A program made the translations under genes and the position numbers. Positions 39,260 through 48,220 of a stretch of 64,000 nt of DNA are shown here, one piece after another (position 1 is the stretch's first letter; each line of letters starts with the position of its first letter). Where the stretch lies: NCBI RefSeq assembly GCF_015709525.1, contig NZ_JADNRA010000032.1:62001-126000 (forward strand). Direction: 5' to 3'. The notes beneath the pieces are model-generated. The model did not search any database, was not told the DNA's origin, and worked only from the letters and a program-made list of their open reading frames with translations. The stretch comes from Methylocystis sp. L43. GTDB lineage: Bacteria; Pseudomonadota; Alphaproteobacteria; Rhizobiales; Beijerinckiaceae.

Positions 39260-40636
39260 GTGAACCTTCGCCATTATGCGCATCGAAAAACGCCGCCCAA
39301 GGGAGGCTCTTCCATTAGCGACGCCGAGGCTCCGTTCTGCGCCGTCATTGGCGCGGGCCCCGCCGGCCTTTTCGCCGCCGATGCGCTCGCGCGCGCCGGC
39401 GCACGCGTCGTTATCTATGAGCACAAAGCGAGCCCCGCGCGCAAATTCCTGATGGCGGGGCGGGGCGGGCTCAACATCACCCATAGCGAAGGCCTGGAGC
39501 GTTTCATCTCGCGCTATGGCGCAGCGGCCGCGAGAATCGCGCCGTTCATCCGCGCCTGGACGCCGCAGGCGCTGCGCGACTTCTGCGCCGAGCTTGGCGA
39601 GACGACCTTCGTTGGCTCCAGCGGCCGGGTGTTTCCGGCAAGCTTCAAGGCTTCGCCGCTGCTGCGCGCCTGGCTGCGGCGGCTGACGCGGCTTGGCGTC
39701 ACGATCGTGACCCGCCACGACTTCGCGGGTTTCGCCGAATCGGGGGCGCTGCGCTTGATCGGCCCGGATGGCGAATTCACCCGCAAGGTCGACGCCCTGG
39801 TGCTGGCGCTCGGCGGCGCCTCCTGGCCGCGGCTCGGCTCCGACGGCGCCTGGGCGGCGCGGCTTGGCGCGCAGGGCGTGCGCGTTACGCCGCTCGCCGC
39901 CGCCAACAGCGGCGCGCTGATCGAGTGGAGCGCGATCTTTCGCGACGATTTCGAAGGCCAGCCGATCAAGACGGCGTTGCTGCGCCATGGCGCGTCTACG
40001 GCGCGCGGCGATGTCGTCGTCACGCGCGCCGGACTGGAAGGCGGGCCGGTTTACGCGCTCTCCTCGCAGCTGCGCGACGTCACGCAAAAACACGGCCCGA
40101 CCACGCTGTCGATCGATCTGCGGCCCGACACCAGTCTCGAATGCCTGACGCGCAAGCTGTCGCGGCGTCCACAGAAACAGTCGCATGCGAATTTCCTGCG
40201 CAAGGCCGGGTTCTCGAAAGTCGAGATCGGGCTCCTGCGCGAGGGGCGCGGGGAGGGCCTGCCGCGCGACGCGGAAACGCTCGCGGGGCTCATCAAGAAT
40301 GCGCCGCTCACCGTCACGGGCGTCGGCGGTCTTGAGCGCGCCATCTCGACCGCCGGCGGCGTCTCCTTCGACGAACTCGACGACAATCTGATGCTCAAGA
40401 AGCTCCCGGGCGTTTTCGTCGCGGGCGAGATGCTCGACTATGACGCGCCGACCGGCGGCTACCTGTTGCAGGCGGCCTTCGCCACCGGACTGGCCGCGGG
40501 TCGCGGCGCCGCCCGCTATCTCGGCCTTTCGCCCGACAAACCCGTCGCGCCGTTCGAGCCCGATCAGACGGGCTTGTCGCCCCGCCAGTCGCCGAACGGA
40601 CGCGATCCGGAAGCGTCGAACAAATACAGCCTGTAG
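39260..40636 (+). CDS. HI0933-type NAD(P)/FAD-dependent flavoprotein
   Basis: A 458-residue FAD-binding protein of the BaiN/HI0933 family (TIGR03862-like subgroup). The dinucleotide fold is AVIGAGPAGLFAADALARAGARVVIYE near the N-terminus, followed by KFLMAGRGGLNITHSE, a family hallmark. The C-terminal FAD block is GVFVAGEMLDYDAPTGGYLLQAAFATGLAAG. The only available start is the GTG at 39260, since no in-frame ATG precedes the FAD motif. Biochemical function in this group is poorly known. Its 3' end overlaps the convergent DUF411 gene by 73 bp. Confidence 0.85.
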   Translation: MNLRHYAHRKTPPKGGSSISDAEAPFCAVIGAGPAGLFAADALARAGARVVIYEHKASPARKFLMAGRGGLNITHSEGLERFISRYGAAAARIAPFIRAWTPQALRDFCAELGETTFVGSSGRVFPASFKASPLLRAWLRRLTRLGVTIVTRHDFAGFAESGALRLIGPDGEFTRKVDALVLALGGASWPRLGSDGAWAARLGAQGVRVTPLAAANSGALIEWSAIFRDDFEGQPIKTALLRHGASTARGDVVVTRAGLEGGPVYALSSQLRDVTQKHGPTTLSIDLRPDTSLECLTRKLSRRPQKQSHANFLRKAGFSKVEIGLLREGRGEGLPRDAETLAGLIKNAPLTVTGVGGLERAISTAGGVSFDELDDNLMLKKLPGVFVAGEMLDYDAPTGGYLLQAAFATGLAAGRGAARYLGLSPDKPVAPFEPDQTGLSPRQSPNGRDPEASNKYSL

Positions 40637-41034
40637 ACCTCCGCTGCGCCGCCCTCCATGCCCGGCGATCCGGCCGGCATGCCCGGCGCGACGACGCCGA
40701 CGGCTTTCGGCCGCTCCTTCAGGAGCCGCGCGACCGCCTGCGGGGGAACATGGCCCTCGACGATGTAGCCGTCGATCTCGGCCGTGTGGCAGGAGGACAG
40801 CGGCTCAGGCACGCCGAGGCGTTTTTTTACCGCCTGCATGTCGGCTTCGACAATCTCCTCGACGATGAAGCCGGCCTCGCGCATGCGCGCGCTCCACGCG
40901 CCGCAGCATCCGCAGGTCGGGCTCTTATGCATCACGACCTTCGTCGCGCCCTCTGCGCGCGCCCATCCGGGGACAAGCGCGGCGACGGCGGCGAACCGCA
41001 GCGTCTCGCGTCGGGTGAAGGGGTTATTCGCCAT
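40564..41034 (-). CDS. DUF411 domain protein, Tat-exported, probable metal-binding
   Basis: A 156-residue exported protein. The N-terminus FTRRETLRFAAVAALVPGWARA has a twin-arginine-like signal. The mature part begins KVVMHKSPTCGCCGAWSARM, the CGCC motif of DUF411 proteins, and later has LSSCHTAEIDGYIVEGHVPPQAV. Members are often linked to copper handling in the periplasm; this is known association rather than proof. No copper gene is next to it. It overlaps the end of the convergent flavoprotein gene. Confidence 0.82.
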   Translation of the reverse strand: MANNPFTRRETLRFAAVAALVPGWARAEGATKVVMHKSPTCGCCGAWSARMREAGFIVEEIVEADMQAVKKRLGVPEPLSSCHTAEIDGYIVEGHVPPQAVARLLKERPKAVGVVAPGMPAGSPGMEGGAAEVYRLYLFDASGSRPFGDWRGDKPV

Positions 41035-41199
41035 CGGCGTCGATCCTTGTCTCGCGCGCTCATGGGCGCCCGTTTCGAATTCGGGCGCATCGTCGGAACG
41101 GCATTCGCGCGAAGTCGCTTGCGGTAGTATGTCAGTGTCGCCGACAAAAGCGGCAAGACGTCGCCCGAACGAACCCAGCGCTTACCATCGGAAGGGTGC

Positions 41200-42381
41200 A
41201 TGAGCCAATCCGCCGCCAGCCCGCAAATTGCCGACGAGCCGCTCAGCGAATTCTCGCTTCTCGGCGGCCCCCTTCAGAGGCTGGGAAAACGGCTCGGCCT
41301 CGTCCGTCCGGGGCCGAATACGCTCCCCCTGGGGATCGCGCTCGGTCTGATCCCCTGGATCGTCCTCGTCGCCTTGGCGGCGCTTGAAGGCGATCGCGGA
41401 AAGTTCTTTACGCTCTCCGTCATCGGCGGGCACATCCGGTTGCTGGCGGTCATTCCGCTGCTGTTCTTTTGCGAAACCACGTTTGATCGGCAAGCGAGGG
41501 AGTTTCTCTCGACCCTCTTGCGTTCCGGCGTGGCGTCGAGAACGGCTCCCGCCTTGCAGGCTGAAGTTCGAAGCCTCGCCCGCTGGAGCAATTCCTGGAT
41601 TCCGGATGCGACCTCGCTCGCGGCGACAGTGCTGATGTTTCTTTTCGCGGCGCAGCTTCATCTGTCTGGAAAGACCGCGTCGCCCGAATCGGGCCGAACC
41701 TTGGCCCTCATGCCGCTTGCGGGCTTGTGGTACTGGATGGTCTGTCTACCGCTGTTTCGCTTTCTGGCGTTTCGTTGGGTTTGGCGGCTCGCGCTCTGGT
41801 GGCGTTTCCTGTGGCGCTTGGCCCGAATGGAGCTGCGCCTGACGCCGACGCATCCCGACGGCGTCGGGGGCCTCGGATATCTCGAAGTCGTCCAAACCCA
41901 TCTGGCGCCTCTGGCGTTCGCCATCTCACTGCTCGTCGCCGCCGGTTTCGCCGAGGAAATGTCGGCGGGCGCGTCCTTCGATCCGATTTACCTGGCGACG
42001 GCCATCATTGTGATCGTCGACATCGTGCTGTTTCTCGGTCCGCCCTGCTTCTTCGCCTTCAAGCTGATGGAATGCAGAGAACGGGGACTGCGCGACTACA
42101 CGGTGCTTGCCGCGCGATACGTCGAGGACTTCGAGCGCAAATGGTTTGGCGAAGCGTCTCATGACAGAGAGCCTTTGCTGGGGACGCCGGACCTGCAATC
42201 GCTTGCCGATCTCGGCAATAGCGTCGGCGTTGTGCGCAATATGCGCCTGGCGCCCGTCAGCATTCGCCTGCTGGCGATCATTCTCGCCGCGGCGCTGCTG
42301 CCGATGCCGCCGCTCTTCTTGTTCAAATATCCTGTCGCGGAGATGGCGCAAAAGCTGTTCATGAAATTGACGGGACTCTGA
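41200..42381 (+). CDS. Polytopic membrane protein of unknown function
   Basis: A 393-residue protein with about seven membrane segments, including GIALGLIPWIVLVALAAL, LLAVIPLLFFCET, LAATVLMFLFAAQLHL, LAPLAFAISLLVAAGF and the C-terminal LLAIILAAALLPMPPLFLF. A very aromatic, arginine-rich stretch (FRWVWRLALWWRFLWRLAR) lies near the middle. Residues about 285-350 are soluble. No family recognised. The ATG follows GGAAGGGTGC. It precedes the creatininase-family gene by 57 bp on the same strand. Confidence 0.72.
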   Translation: MSQSAASPQIADEPLSEFSLLGGPLQRLGKRLGLVRPGPNTLPLGIALGLIPWIVLVALAALEGDRGKFFTLSVIGGHIRLLAVIPLLFFCETTFDRQAREFLSTLLRSGVASRTAPALQAEVRSLARWSNSWIPDATSLAATVLMFLFAAQLHLSGKTASPESGRTLALMPLAGLWYWMVCLPLFRFLAFRWVWRLALWWRFLWRLARMELRLTPTHPDGVGGLGYLEVVQTHLAPLAFAISLLVAAGFAEEMSAGASFDPIYLATAIIVIVDIVLFLGPPCFFAFKLMECRERGLRDYTVLAARYVEDFERKWFGEASHDREPLLGTPDLQSLADLGNSVGVVRNMRLAPVSIRLLAIILAAALLPMPPLFLFKYPVAEMAQKLFMKLTGL

Positions 42382-42438
42382 CGAACATAAAGCCGTTCCG
42401 TGGAGCGCGCCGCATTCCCCTCGGGGGCCAAGACGCCT

Positions 42439-43254
42439 ATGCTGCGCGCCATGCTCCCGTCGCCCTTCTGGTCCGAGCTTTCGATGCGCGACATGCGCGC
42501 GCATGACATGTCGCGCGTCATCGCCGTTCTGCCCATCGCTGCGGTGGAGCAGCACGGACCGCATCTGCCGCTCGGCGTTGACGCCATGATCATGGAAGGA
42601 TGCGTCGAGCGCGTCGCGGTGCGCCTGCCCGAAGACCTCGAAGCGGTTTTTTTGCCGATCCAGAGCGTCGGCGTGTCGACCGAGCATCGCGACTTCCCCG
42701 GCACGCTGACGCTGACGAATGAGACCGCCTCGCGCGTCCTCATCGAGATCGCAGAGGGCGTCCTGCGCACAGGCGTGAGAAAGCTGGTGCTCCTCAATTC
42801 GCATGGCGGCAATTCCGCGCTCATTTCGCAGACGGCGCTCGAATTGCGCGCGCGTTCGGGCGCCTTGGCTGTCACTGTCTCCTGGGCGCGTTTCGGCTAT
42901 CCGGATGGATTGTTCTCTGCGGCGGAGCTGCGCCACGGGATTCATGGCGGCGAAATCGAAACGTCGCTCATGCTCGCCTTCCGGCCCGAACTCGTCGACA
43001 TGGCGCGCGCCAAAAACTTCCCGCCGGCGACGCTCGACTTCGAGCGCGATTTCGCCTGGCTGCGCGCCGACCGCCCGGCGGGCTTCGGCTGGATGGCGCA
43101 GGATCTCTCGCCCGCGGGCGCTATGGGCGATGCGTCGAAAGCCAGCGCCGAGAAGGGCGAAGCGGTGGCGGATTACTGGGCGACGGCCTTCATCGAATTA
43201 TTGCGCGACGTCGAGGCGTTCGATCTGACGCGGCTCAAGAGCATGGACGATTGA
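42439..43254 (+). CDS. Creatininase family protein
   Basis: A 271-residue metalloenzyme of the creatininase fold, from the ATG at 42439 (a GTG at 42400 would add 13 residues). Metal ligands are visible in AAVEQHGPHLPLGVDAM, VLLNSHGGNSALI and GIHGGEIETSLML. Family members are amidohydrolases, including creatininase, MftE and formamide hydrolases. The precise substrate cannot be told, and no mycofactocin or riboflavin genes are nearby. Confidence 0.85.
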   Translation: MLRAMLPSPFWSELSMRDMRAHDMSRVIAVLPIAAVEQHGPHLPLGVDAMIMEGCVERVAVRLPEDLEAVFLPIQSVGVSTEHRDFPGTLTLTNETASRVLIEIAEGVLRTGVRKLVLLNSHGGNSALISQTALELRARSGALAVTVSWARFGYPDGLFSAAELRHGIHGGEIETSLMLAFRPELVDMARAKNFPPATLDFERDFAWLRADRPAGFGWMAQDLSPAGAMGDASKASAEKGEAVADYWATAFIELLRDVEAFDLTRLKSMDD

Positions 43255-43257
43255 GGA

Positions 43258-44826
43258 TCACGCCGCTGGCGCCGTCCAAAGATAGGTCCAGGTCTCGGTC
43301 AGCGTGCGCCCGTGCGCGCGCAGAAACAGCCGAAGATCGGCGGTCTGACCAGGTTTCGCCGAAACATCAAAGAGCGCGCGCAATCCGTCGATATGCGTGT
43401 TGGCGGCGACGCTGACGCGCAGCACGCGCCCGGCGTTCGTCGTCGCCACCGCTTCGACCTGGCCCGGATCGGCGACGTAATAGGCCAGATCGCCGCCGGC
43501 GAAATCGACGATGAAACGATGCGCGTCGGGATCAACGGGCTCGGCCGAGCCAAGCGCCCGCGCCGGCGCCTCGAAGGTGTTGACGACCATGCCGTTGGGC
43601 GCGAGCTGCGGCATGTAGAGCCCGGCGGTGATACGATAGGCGTAAACGAAGGGCGCGCCGGGCTCAGGCGACTTTGCCGGCGTCCAGCTCGCGACGATAT
43701 TGTCGTTTGTTTCGTCGCGCGTCGGCAGCTCGAGCAGTTCGACGCGGCCTTCGCCCCAGTCGCCGATAGGTTCGACGAAATAGCTCGGGCGGTTTTCATA
43801 GGCGAGGTCAAGATCCTGATAGGATTCGAACGTTCTGTCGCGCTGCAGCAGTCCAAAGCCGCGATTGTTGTCGTCGAGAAAGGACGAGGTCCGCGTTCGT
43901 GGAGGATTGGCGAGCGGGCGCCAGAGCCATTCGCCGGCGCCGGTATGGATCAAGAGCCCGTCGGAATCGTGCAATTCGGTGCGAAAGCCGTCGCGCACGT
44001 CCCGGTCGTTTTCGCCGGTCAGATACATCGACGTGAGCGGCGCGAGGCCGAGCTTCATCCCCGCGCGCCGCGGGAAAAGCGTCGCCTGGATTTCGAGCGC
44101 GCTCTCCTGTCCAGCGAAGAGATCGAATCTGAAGGCGCCTGTCGCTGCCTCGCCGTCGAGTAGCGCATAGAGCGTCGCGTGATTGCTGCCCTTCTCCGGC
44201 GTCTCGACCCAGAATTCGCGGAAGAACGGAAAGCTCTCGTGCTCGGAGCCGGTCTCGACGCACAGCGCTCGCGCGGAAAGCCCATATTTCTGATCCCGGC
44301 CGAGAAAGCGGAAATAGCTCGCGCCCAGGAACGAAATCACCTCATCGTGCACATGCGGCTCGTTGAGCGGAAAATGCAGGCGAAAGCCAGCGAAGCCGGT
44401 GTTGACGGGGGGAGCCTTTTCGACCTTGAGGCGACCATAGTCGAAGAGCGCCGGCGAATAGGGAATCGGCGTCGCGATGCCGTCGCGGATCATATTCACC
44501 GTCATCGGACGACGATAGAGGAAGCCGAGATGGAACGTCTCTAGCCGGAAGCCGCCGTCCGCGCCCGCAAAAACATCATGCTCGCGCTTGAAGCGGATCC
44601 CTCGCCATGTGTCGAAGTCCAGAGCGTCGAAGGGATCCGGCAGACGCGGCGGAACCGTCGTGTCGAAGGGCGCCAGCGCCAGGTCGTGCGCCCGCTGCAC
44701 GACATTCTCGAAGCCGAACCGCGGCGTGGGCGTGTCGGCGGCCGCCAGCGCTGGGAATTTGAGCGCGACTTGCGCGCCTATTGTAGAGAGCGCTCCGGCG
44801 AATTGGCGCCGTGTTATTCGCGTCAT
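43258..44826 (-). CDS. opgD: Periplasmic glucan biosynthesis protein (OpgD/OpgG family)
   Basis: A 522-residue periplasmic protein of the MdoG family that builds or trims osmoregulated glucans. The N-terminus MTRITRRQFAGALSTIGAQV is a twin-arginine signal, as in OpgD, whereas OpgG uses a Sec signal. Domain landmarks are FDTWRGIRFKREHDVFAG, FHLGFLYRRPMTVNMI, GASYFRFLGRDQKYGLSARAL and FLDDNNRGFGLLQRDRTFESYQDLDLAYENRPSYFVEP. The glucosyltransferase OpgH is not adjacent. The D assignment rests mainly on the Tat signal. Confidence 0.85.
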   Translation of the reverse strand: MTRITRRQFAGALSTIGAQVALKFPALAAADTPTPRFGFENVVQRAHDLALAPFDTTVPPRLPDPFDALDFDTWRGIRFKREHDVFAGADGGFRLETFHLGFLYRRPMTVNMIRDGIATPIPYSPALFDYGRLKVEKAPPVNTGFAGFRLHFPLNEPHVHDEVISFLGASYFRFLGRDQKYGLSARALCVETGSEHESFPFFREFWVETPEKGSNHATLYALLDGEAATGAFRFDLFAGQESALEIQATLFPRRAGMKLGLAPLTSMYLTGENDRDVRDGFRTELHDSDGLLIHTGAGEWLWRPLANPPRTRTSSFLDDNNRGFGLLQRDRTFESYQDLDLAYENRPSYFVEPIGDWGEGRVELLELPTRDETNDNIVASWTPAKSPEPGAPFVYAYRITAGLYMPQLAPNGMVVNTFEAPARALGSAEPVDPDAHRFIVDFAGGDLAYYVADPGQVEAVATTNAGRVLRVSVAANTHIDGLRALFDVSAKPGQTADLRLFLRAHGRTLTETWTYLWTAPAA

Positions 44827-44977
44827 TCCCGCGTCCGACCAGGGTTTTGCCTTCGCTAATTGACTGCTGCTCTAGCCCTATCGTCCCGCTGGCGCAAGAA
44901 GCTGGCGGCTCGAGGCGCAGCGCCGCGACCTACATGCATCACCCGCTGAAAAAATAATCGTTTGGCGCAAAAACCGC

Positions 44978-45005
44978 TTGTAACAGCGGCAAAAGCGCGT
45001 ATCTA
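44978..45005 (+). promoter_or_regulatory. Candidate promoter of the ornithine decarboxylase leader
   Basis: TTGTAA (44978-44983), a 16-base spacer, then TATCTA (45000-45005) fit a housekeeping sigma-70 promoter. Transcription would begin near 45012, giving a leader of about 465 nt before the ornithine decarboxylase start at 45477. Confidence 0.45.
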
Positions 45006-45011
45006 AGTCCT

Positions 45012-45476
45012 TGCCCAAATCGCACGTGCCTGTGGTCGTGTGTCGGTAGGCGGGGATCCGGACAAGAGGCCGGTCAACCGCCAGCGTAAAACCGGCAGCC
45101 GGAGGCGAACCGGCGAACTCCGTCTCTGCGGAGGATCGCGACTTAAAGCAACGACGGACCGGGCTTTTTCGTCTCTGTCGACCCTCCAAAGGTCGGCGTA
45201 CCGAAGAGGCTTGTCTTTCTTGCCGGGCGTGCGGATCGGGATTCTCCCCTTCCAATCGATGGCTGTACCCGCGGAAGCGTGCGCGCTCAGGCGTGCATCA
45301 TTTCGCATCGGTCCAGTCAACGGCGCATCAACCAGCCGTTCGAGCGCTTGCGCTCGCGCGGCCTTGGACAGCTAAACCCAACGCTCGTCGCGTCTCCATC
45401 GCGCGCGGGCGAACGGAGCGGCGTGTCCGTTGACGCTCAACGATCTGGGCGCGGTTCGCCGCGCAAGGGGGCCACG
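45012..45476 (+). ncRNA. Long structured 5' leader of ornithine decarboxylase (speF-motif candidate)
   Basis: About 465 nt separate the candidate promoter from the decarboxylase start with no convincing protein gene. Short stems are visible: GCCGGT/ACCGGC (45069-45096), GCCGG/CCGGC (45098-45114) and CTCCG/CGGAG (45118-45133). A conserved RNA called the speF motif (Rfam) has been described upstream of ornithine decarboxylase genes in alphaproteobacteria, and position and length agree with it. I cannot verify the covariance match. A 38-codon open frame at 45259-45375 lies within it. Confidence 0.55.
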
Positions 45477-46622
45477 ATGACCGACCGTATTCTCGATTTC
45501 CTCGCCGAGCGCCGACGCAACGGGCGCGACAACGGACCTTGCCTCGTCGTCGATCTCGACGTCGTGCGCGAAAACTATGTCGGCTTCGCCAAGGCGTTGC
45601 CGGATACGCGCGTCTTCTATGCCGTGAAAGCCAATCCGGCGCCGGAAGTGCTCTTGCTCCTCGCCTCGCTCGGCTCGTGCTTCGACACGGCGTCCGTCGT
45701 CGAAGTCGAGCAGGTCCTCGCCGCTGGCGCGACGCCCGACCGCATCAGCTTCGGCAATACGATCAAGAAGGAGCGTGACGTCGCCCGCGCCTATGCGCTC
45801 GGTGTGCGGCTCTTCGCGGTCGACTGCGAGGCTGAAGTCGAGAAGATCGCGCGCGTCGCGCCCGGCTCCAAGGTGTTCTGCCGCATTCTCTGCGACGGCT
45901 CGGGCGCCGAATGGCCCTTGTCGCGCAAATTCGGCTGCGTCCCCGAGATGGCGACGGGCGTGCTCGAACATGCGCATCGCCTCGGCCTGAACGCCTATGG
46001 CGTCTCCTTCCATGTCGGCTCGCAGCAGACGAATCCGCGCATGTGGGACGCCGCGCTGAAGTCCGCGTCGGAGATCTTCCGCGAACTCGCGGAGCGCGGA
46101 ATCAATCTGCAGATGGTGAACCTCGGCGGCGGCTTCCCGACGAAATATCTCAAGAACGTGCCGGCGGTGAAGCAATATGGCAATGCGATCTTCCGCGCGC
46201 TGTCGAAGCATTTCGGCAACCGCATTCCGGAGACGATCATCGAGCCGGGCCGCGGCATGGTGGGCAACGCCGGGCTGATCGAAGCGGAAGTCGTGCTGAT
46301 CTCGAAGAAGTCGGAGGAGGACAGCGAGATTCGCTGGGTCTATCTCGACATCGGCAAGTTCAACGGCCTCGCCGAGACGACCGACGAGATGATCCGCTAT
46401 CCGATCCGCACGCCGGCCGACGGGGCGCCGACGAGTCCCTGCGTCGTCGCGGGCCCGAGCTGCGACAGCGTCGACGTGCTCTACGAGAAGCAGCCCTATC
46501 AGCTGCCGATCTCGCTCGAGATCGGCGCGAAAGTGCTGATCGAAGGAACCGGAGCCTATACGACAACCTATTCGGCCGTGGGCTTCAACGGTTTCCCGCC
46601 GCTCGAGACGCATGTGATCTGA
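45477..46622 (+). CDS. Ornithine (or ornithine/lysine) decarboxylase, PLP fold III
   Basis: A 381-residue group IV decarboxylase of the eukaryotic ODC type, from the ATG at 45477. The PLP lysine is K51 in FYAVKANPAPE. Further blocks are FGNTIKKERDV, VSFHVGSQQ, NLGGGFPTKY, EPGRGMVGNAG, and the active-site cysteine C329 in GPSCDSVDVL. It converts ornithine to putrescine, the first step of polyamine synthesis. Some Rhizobiales homologues also act on lysine. It stands alone behind the long leader, which implies control at the RNA level. Confidence 0.9.
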   Translation: MTDRILDFLAERRRNGRDNGPCLVVDLDVVRENYVGFAKALPDTRVFYAVKANPAPEVLLLLASLGSCFDTASVVEVEQVLAAGATPDRISFGNTIKKERDVARAYALGVRLFAVDCEAEVEKIARVAPGSKVFCRILCDGSGAEWPLSRKFGCVPEMATGVLEHAHRLGLNAYGVSFHVGSQQTNPRMWDAALKSASEIFRELAERGINLQMVNLGGGFPTKYLKNVPAVKQYGNAIFRALSKHFGNRIPETIIEPGRGMVGNAGLIEAEVVLISKKSEEDSEIRWVYLDIGKFNGLAETTDEMIRYPIRTPADGAPTSPCVVAGPSCDSVDVLYEKQPYQLPISLEIGAKVLIEGTGAYTTTYSAVGFNGFPPLETHVI

Positions 46623-46637
46623 GCGAGTCGATCGTTT

Positions 46638-46755
46638 CCCTCGTCCTTCGAGACGGCCTTTTCGAGGCCTCCTCAGGATGAGGGAAACTGATGGCGGCTG
46701 CCCTATCCGCCCTCATCCTGAGGAGCGAGCGAAGCTCGCGTCTCGAAGGGCGAGG
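46638..46755. repeat. Dispersed palindromic repeat family A, third copy
   Basis: It starts CCTCGTCCTTCGAGACGG, contains CTCCTCAGGATGAGG, then CCTCATCCTGAGGAGCGA, and ends CGTCTCGAAGGGCGAGG. The outer segments are inverted repeats of each other, so the whole element is a long hairpin. It lies between the ornithine decarboxylase stop and the GNAT gene. Confidence 0.85.
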
Positions 46756-46842
46756 GCGGGAACAATCCCAACCCAGTCCCGATCGGCGGGCGCGTCAAGC
46801 GCCAGGCGCGAGGGTCGCTTGTCCTTCTTAAGGGAGGGAAAG

Positions 46843-47439
46843 ATGGCCTTTGAACTTGCATGCCCCAATCACGCCCCCGCGTCGTTCATCGCGCCGGAAG
46901 CGCTTGTCGCTCGTGCGCCATTTGCGATTTGCAATGAAGCGCCGAGCGACCATGCGGCGCGCGAAGCTTTGCTCGACGACGCCTTCGGTCCCGCGCGGTT
47001 CTTGAAGACCTGCCAGCGGCTGCGCGACGGATCGGCGCCGGCGCCCGGCCTCGCGCTGGTCGCGACCGACAGCGTCGGCGCGCTCATCGGCACGCTGCGG
47101 CTTTGGCCGGTTCTTGCCGGCGGGCGTGCGGCGCTGCTGCTGGGCCCGCTCGCCGTCGCAGCGCAGGCGCGTTCGCTCGGCGTCGGCGGCGCGTTGATTC
47201 GCGAGTCGCTCGCCCGCGCCGCCGACTTCGGCCATCGCGCCGTGCTGCTCGTCGGCGACGCCCCCTATTACGCGCGCTTCGGTTTCGAGCGCCGATTCAC
47301 GGAGCGGCTGACAATGCCGGGACCGGTCGAGCGCGCGCGCTTTCTTGGCTTGGAGCTTGTCGATGGCGCGCTGTCGGGCGCGCGCGGACGCGTCGTTCCC
47401 GCCGCCGCGCATCAGATCGGCTTGCCGCAGGCGGCTTAG
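46843..47439 (+). CDS. GNAT family N-acetyltransferase
   Basis: A 198-residue acyltransferase starting at the ATG at 46843 behind AGGGAGGG; the longer frame from 46678 runs through repeat A and is rejected. The acetyl-CoA loop is AVAAQARSLGVGGALIRESL, followed by VLLVGDAPYYARFGFERRF, a pattern of the YhbS-like GNAT subgroup. The substrate is unknown. Its TAG stop (47437-47439) is the first three bases of a family B repeat. Confidence 0.82.
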   Translation: MAFELACPNHAPASFIAPEALVARAPFAICNEAPSDHAAREALLDDAFGPARFLKTCQRLRDGSAPAPGLALVATDSVGALIGTLRLWPVLAGGRAALLLGPLAVAAQARSLGVGGALIRESLARAADFGHRAVLLVGDAPYYARFGFERRFTERLTMPGPVERARFLGLELVDGALSGARGRVVPAAAHQIGLPQAA

Positions 47440-47497
47440 AGCGCTTCCCGATCACATGAAGTCATGTGATCGATAAGGTATCGCGCGTTCTGCTCCA
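47437..47497. repeat. Dispersed repeat family B, shortened copy
   Basis: It begins TAGAGCGCTTCCCGATCAC and has a perfect 10-bp inverted repeat (GATCACATGA, AG, TCATGTGATC). After TCGATAAGGTATCGC it departs from the other copies and ends near TTCTGCTCCA, about half the length of those at 2805 and 53711. The GNAT stop codon is its first triplet. Confidence 0.75.
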
Positions 47498-47500
47498 CGC

Positions 47501-48112
47501 TCACCAATAGGCGAGAATGCCGCGCGCAAGCGGGTAGGAGAGGCCGGCGCCAAGCGCCACGCCCGCCGCGACGTCGCTCGGATAGTGGTGCGCCGTCGCG
47601 ATTCGCGACCAGGCCATCGACAGTAGAAGAAGGCCGGCCGATAGCGTCGTCCCCGGCCAGGCGATGACGATGGGCGCGAGCACGCCGGTGAGCGTCATGG
47701 CGTGGCCGCTCGGAAAGGAGTGATCGTCGAGCGTCTTCAACAGCGACGGCAATCGCGCGTCGACATGGAACGGGCGCCTGCGGCCGAAGCGGCGCTTGAT
47801 GATCGGATAGAGCATATGCAGCAGCGCGGCGTTCAGTCCCGCAAGCGCCGCGACATGCAGCCCTTGCCAGCCAAGGCCGATGAGGACGATGGGCGCGAGG
47901 ATCAGATAGATCCAGCCATTGCCGAGCTTGCTGATCGCGACGGCGAGGAATCTGCCGATCGCGGAGCGCGCCGTTCGTGAGAAGAGATGAACCGCCGCGA
48001 GGTCAAGGTCGAAGAGACGTTGGCCCCACGTGGCGGCGACGCCGATGTCTGCTTGCGGCTCTGATGACGCGTCTCGCGTCAGCTTCGCCAGCTGGTCCGA
48101 TGTGAACGCCAT
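47501..48112 (-). CDS. PAP2 superfamily phosphatase, membrane
   Basis: A 203-residue membrane phosphatase with the three acid phosphatase motifs: KRRFGRRRPF, SFPSGHAMT and SRIATAHHYPSDVAAG. About five hydrophobic segments surround them, placing the active site on the periplasmic side. Likely substrates are lipid phosphates such as undecaprenyl pyrophosphate or phosphatidic acid; the sequence does not discriminate. Convergent with the GNAT gene across a shortened repeat B. Confidence 0.87.
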   Translation of the reverse strand: MAFTSDQLAKLTRDASSEPQADIGVAATWGQRLFDLDLAAVHLFSRTARSAIGRFLAVAISKLGNGWIYLILAPIVLIGLGWQGLHVAALAGLNAALLHMLYPIIKRRFGRRRPFHVDARLPSLLKTLDDHSFPSGHAMTLTGVLAPIVIAWPGTTLSAGLLLLSMAWSRIATAHHYPSDVAAGVALGAGLSYPLARGILAYW

Positions 48113-48220
48113 GACGCAACGCTACGCGACGCACGCTGCGGTTTCGCGACGCGGAGGCTGCGTTTACGTGACGTCGGGATAGAGGATGCGTGACGTTTAT
48201 GTGATGTTTTGGTGACAGCG

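Noticed and set aside
45003-45320. A 105-codon minus-strand frame in the ornithine decarboxylase leader
   Set aside because: No ribosome site or family character, and it lies opposite a region better explained as a structured leader.
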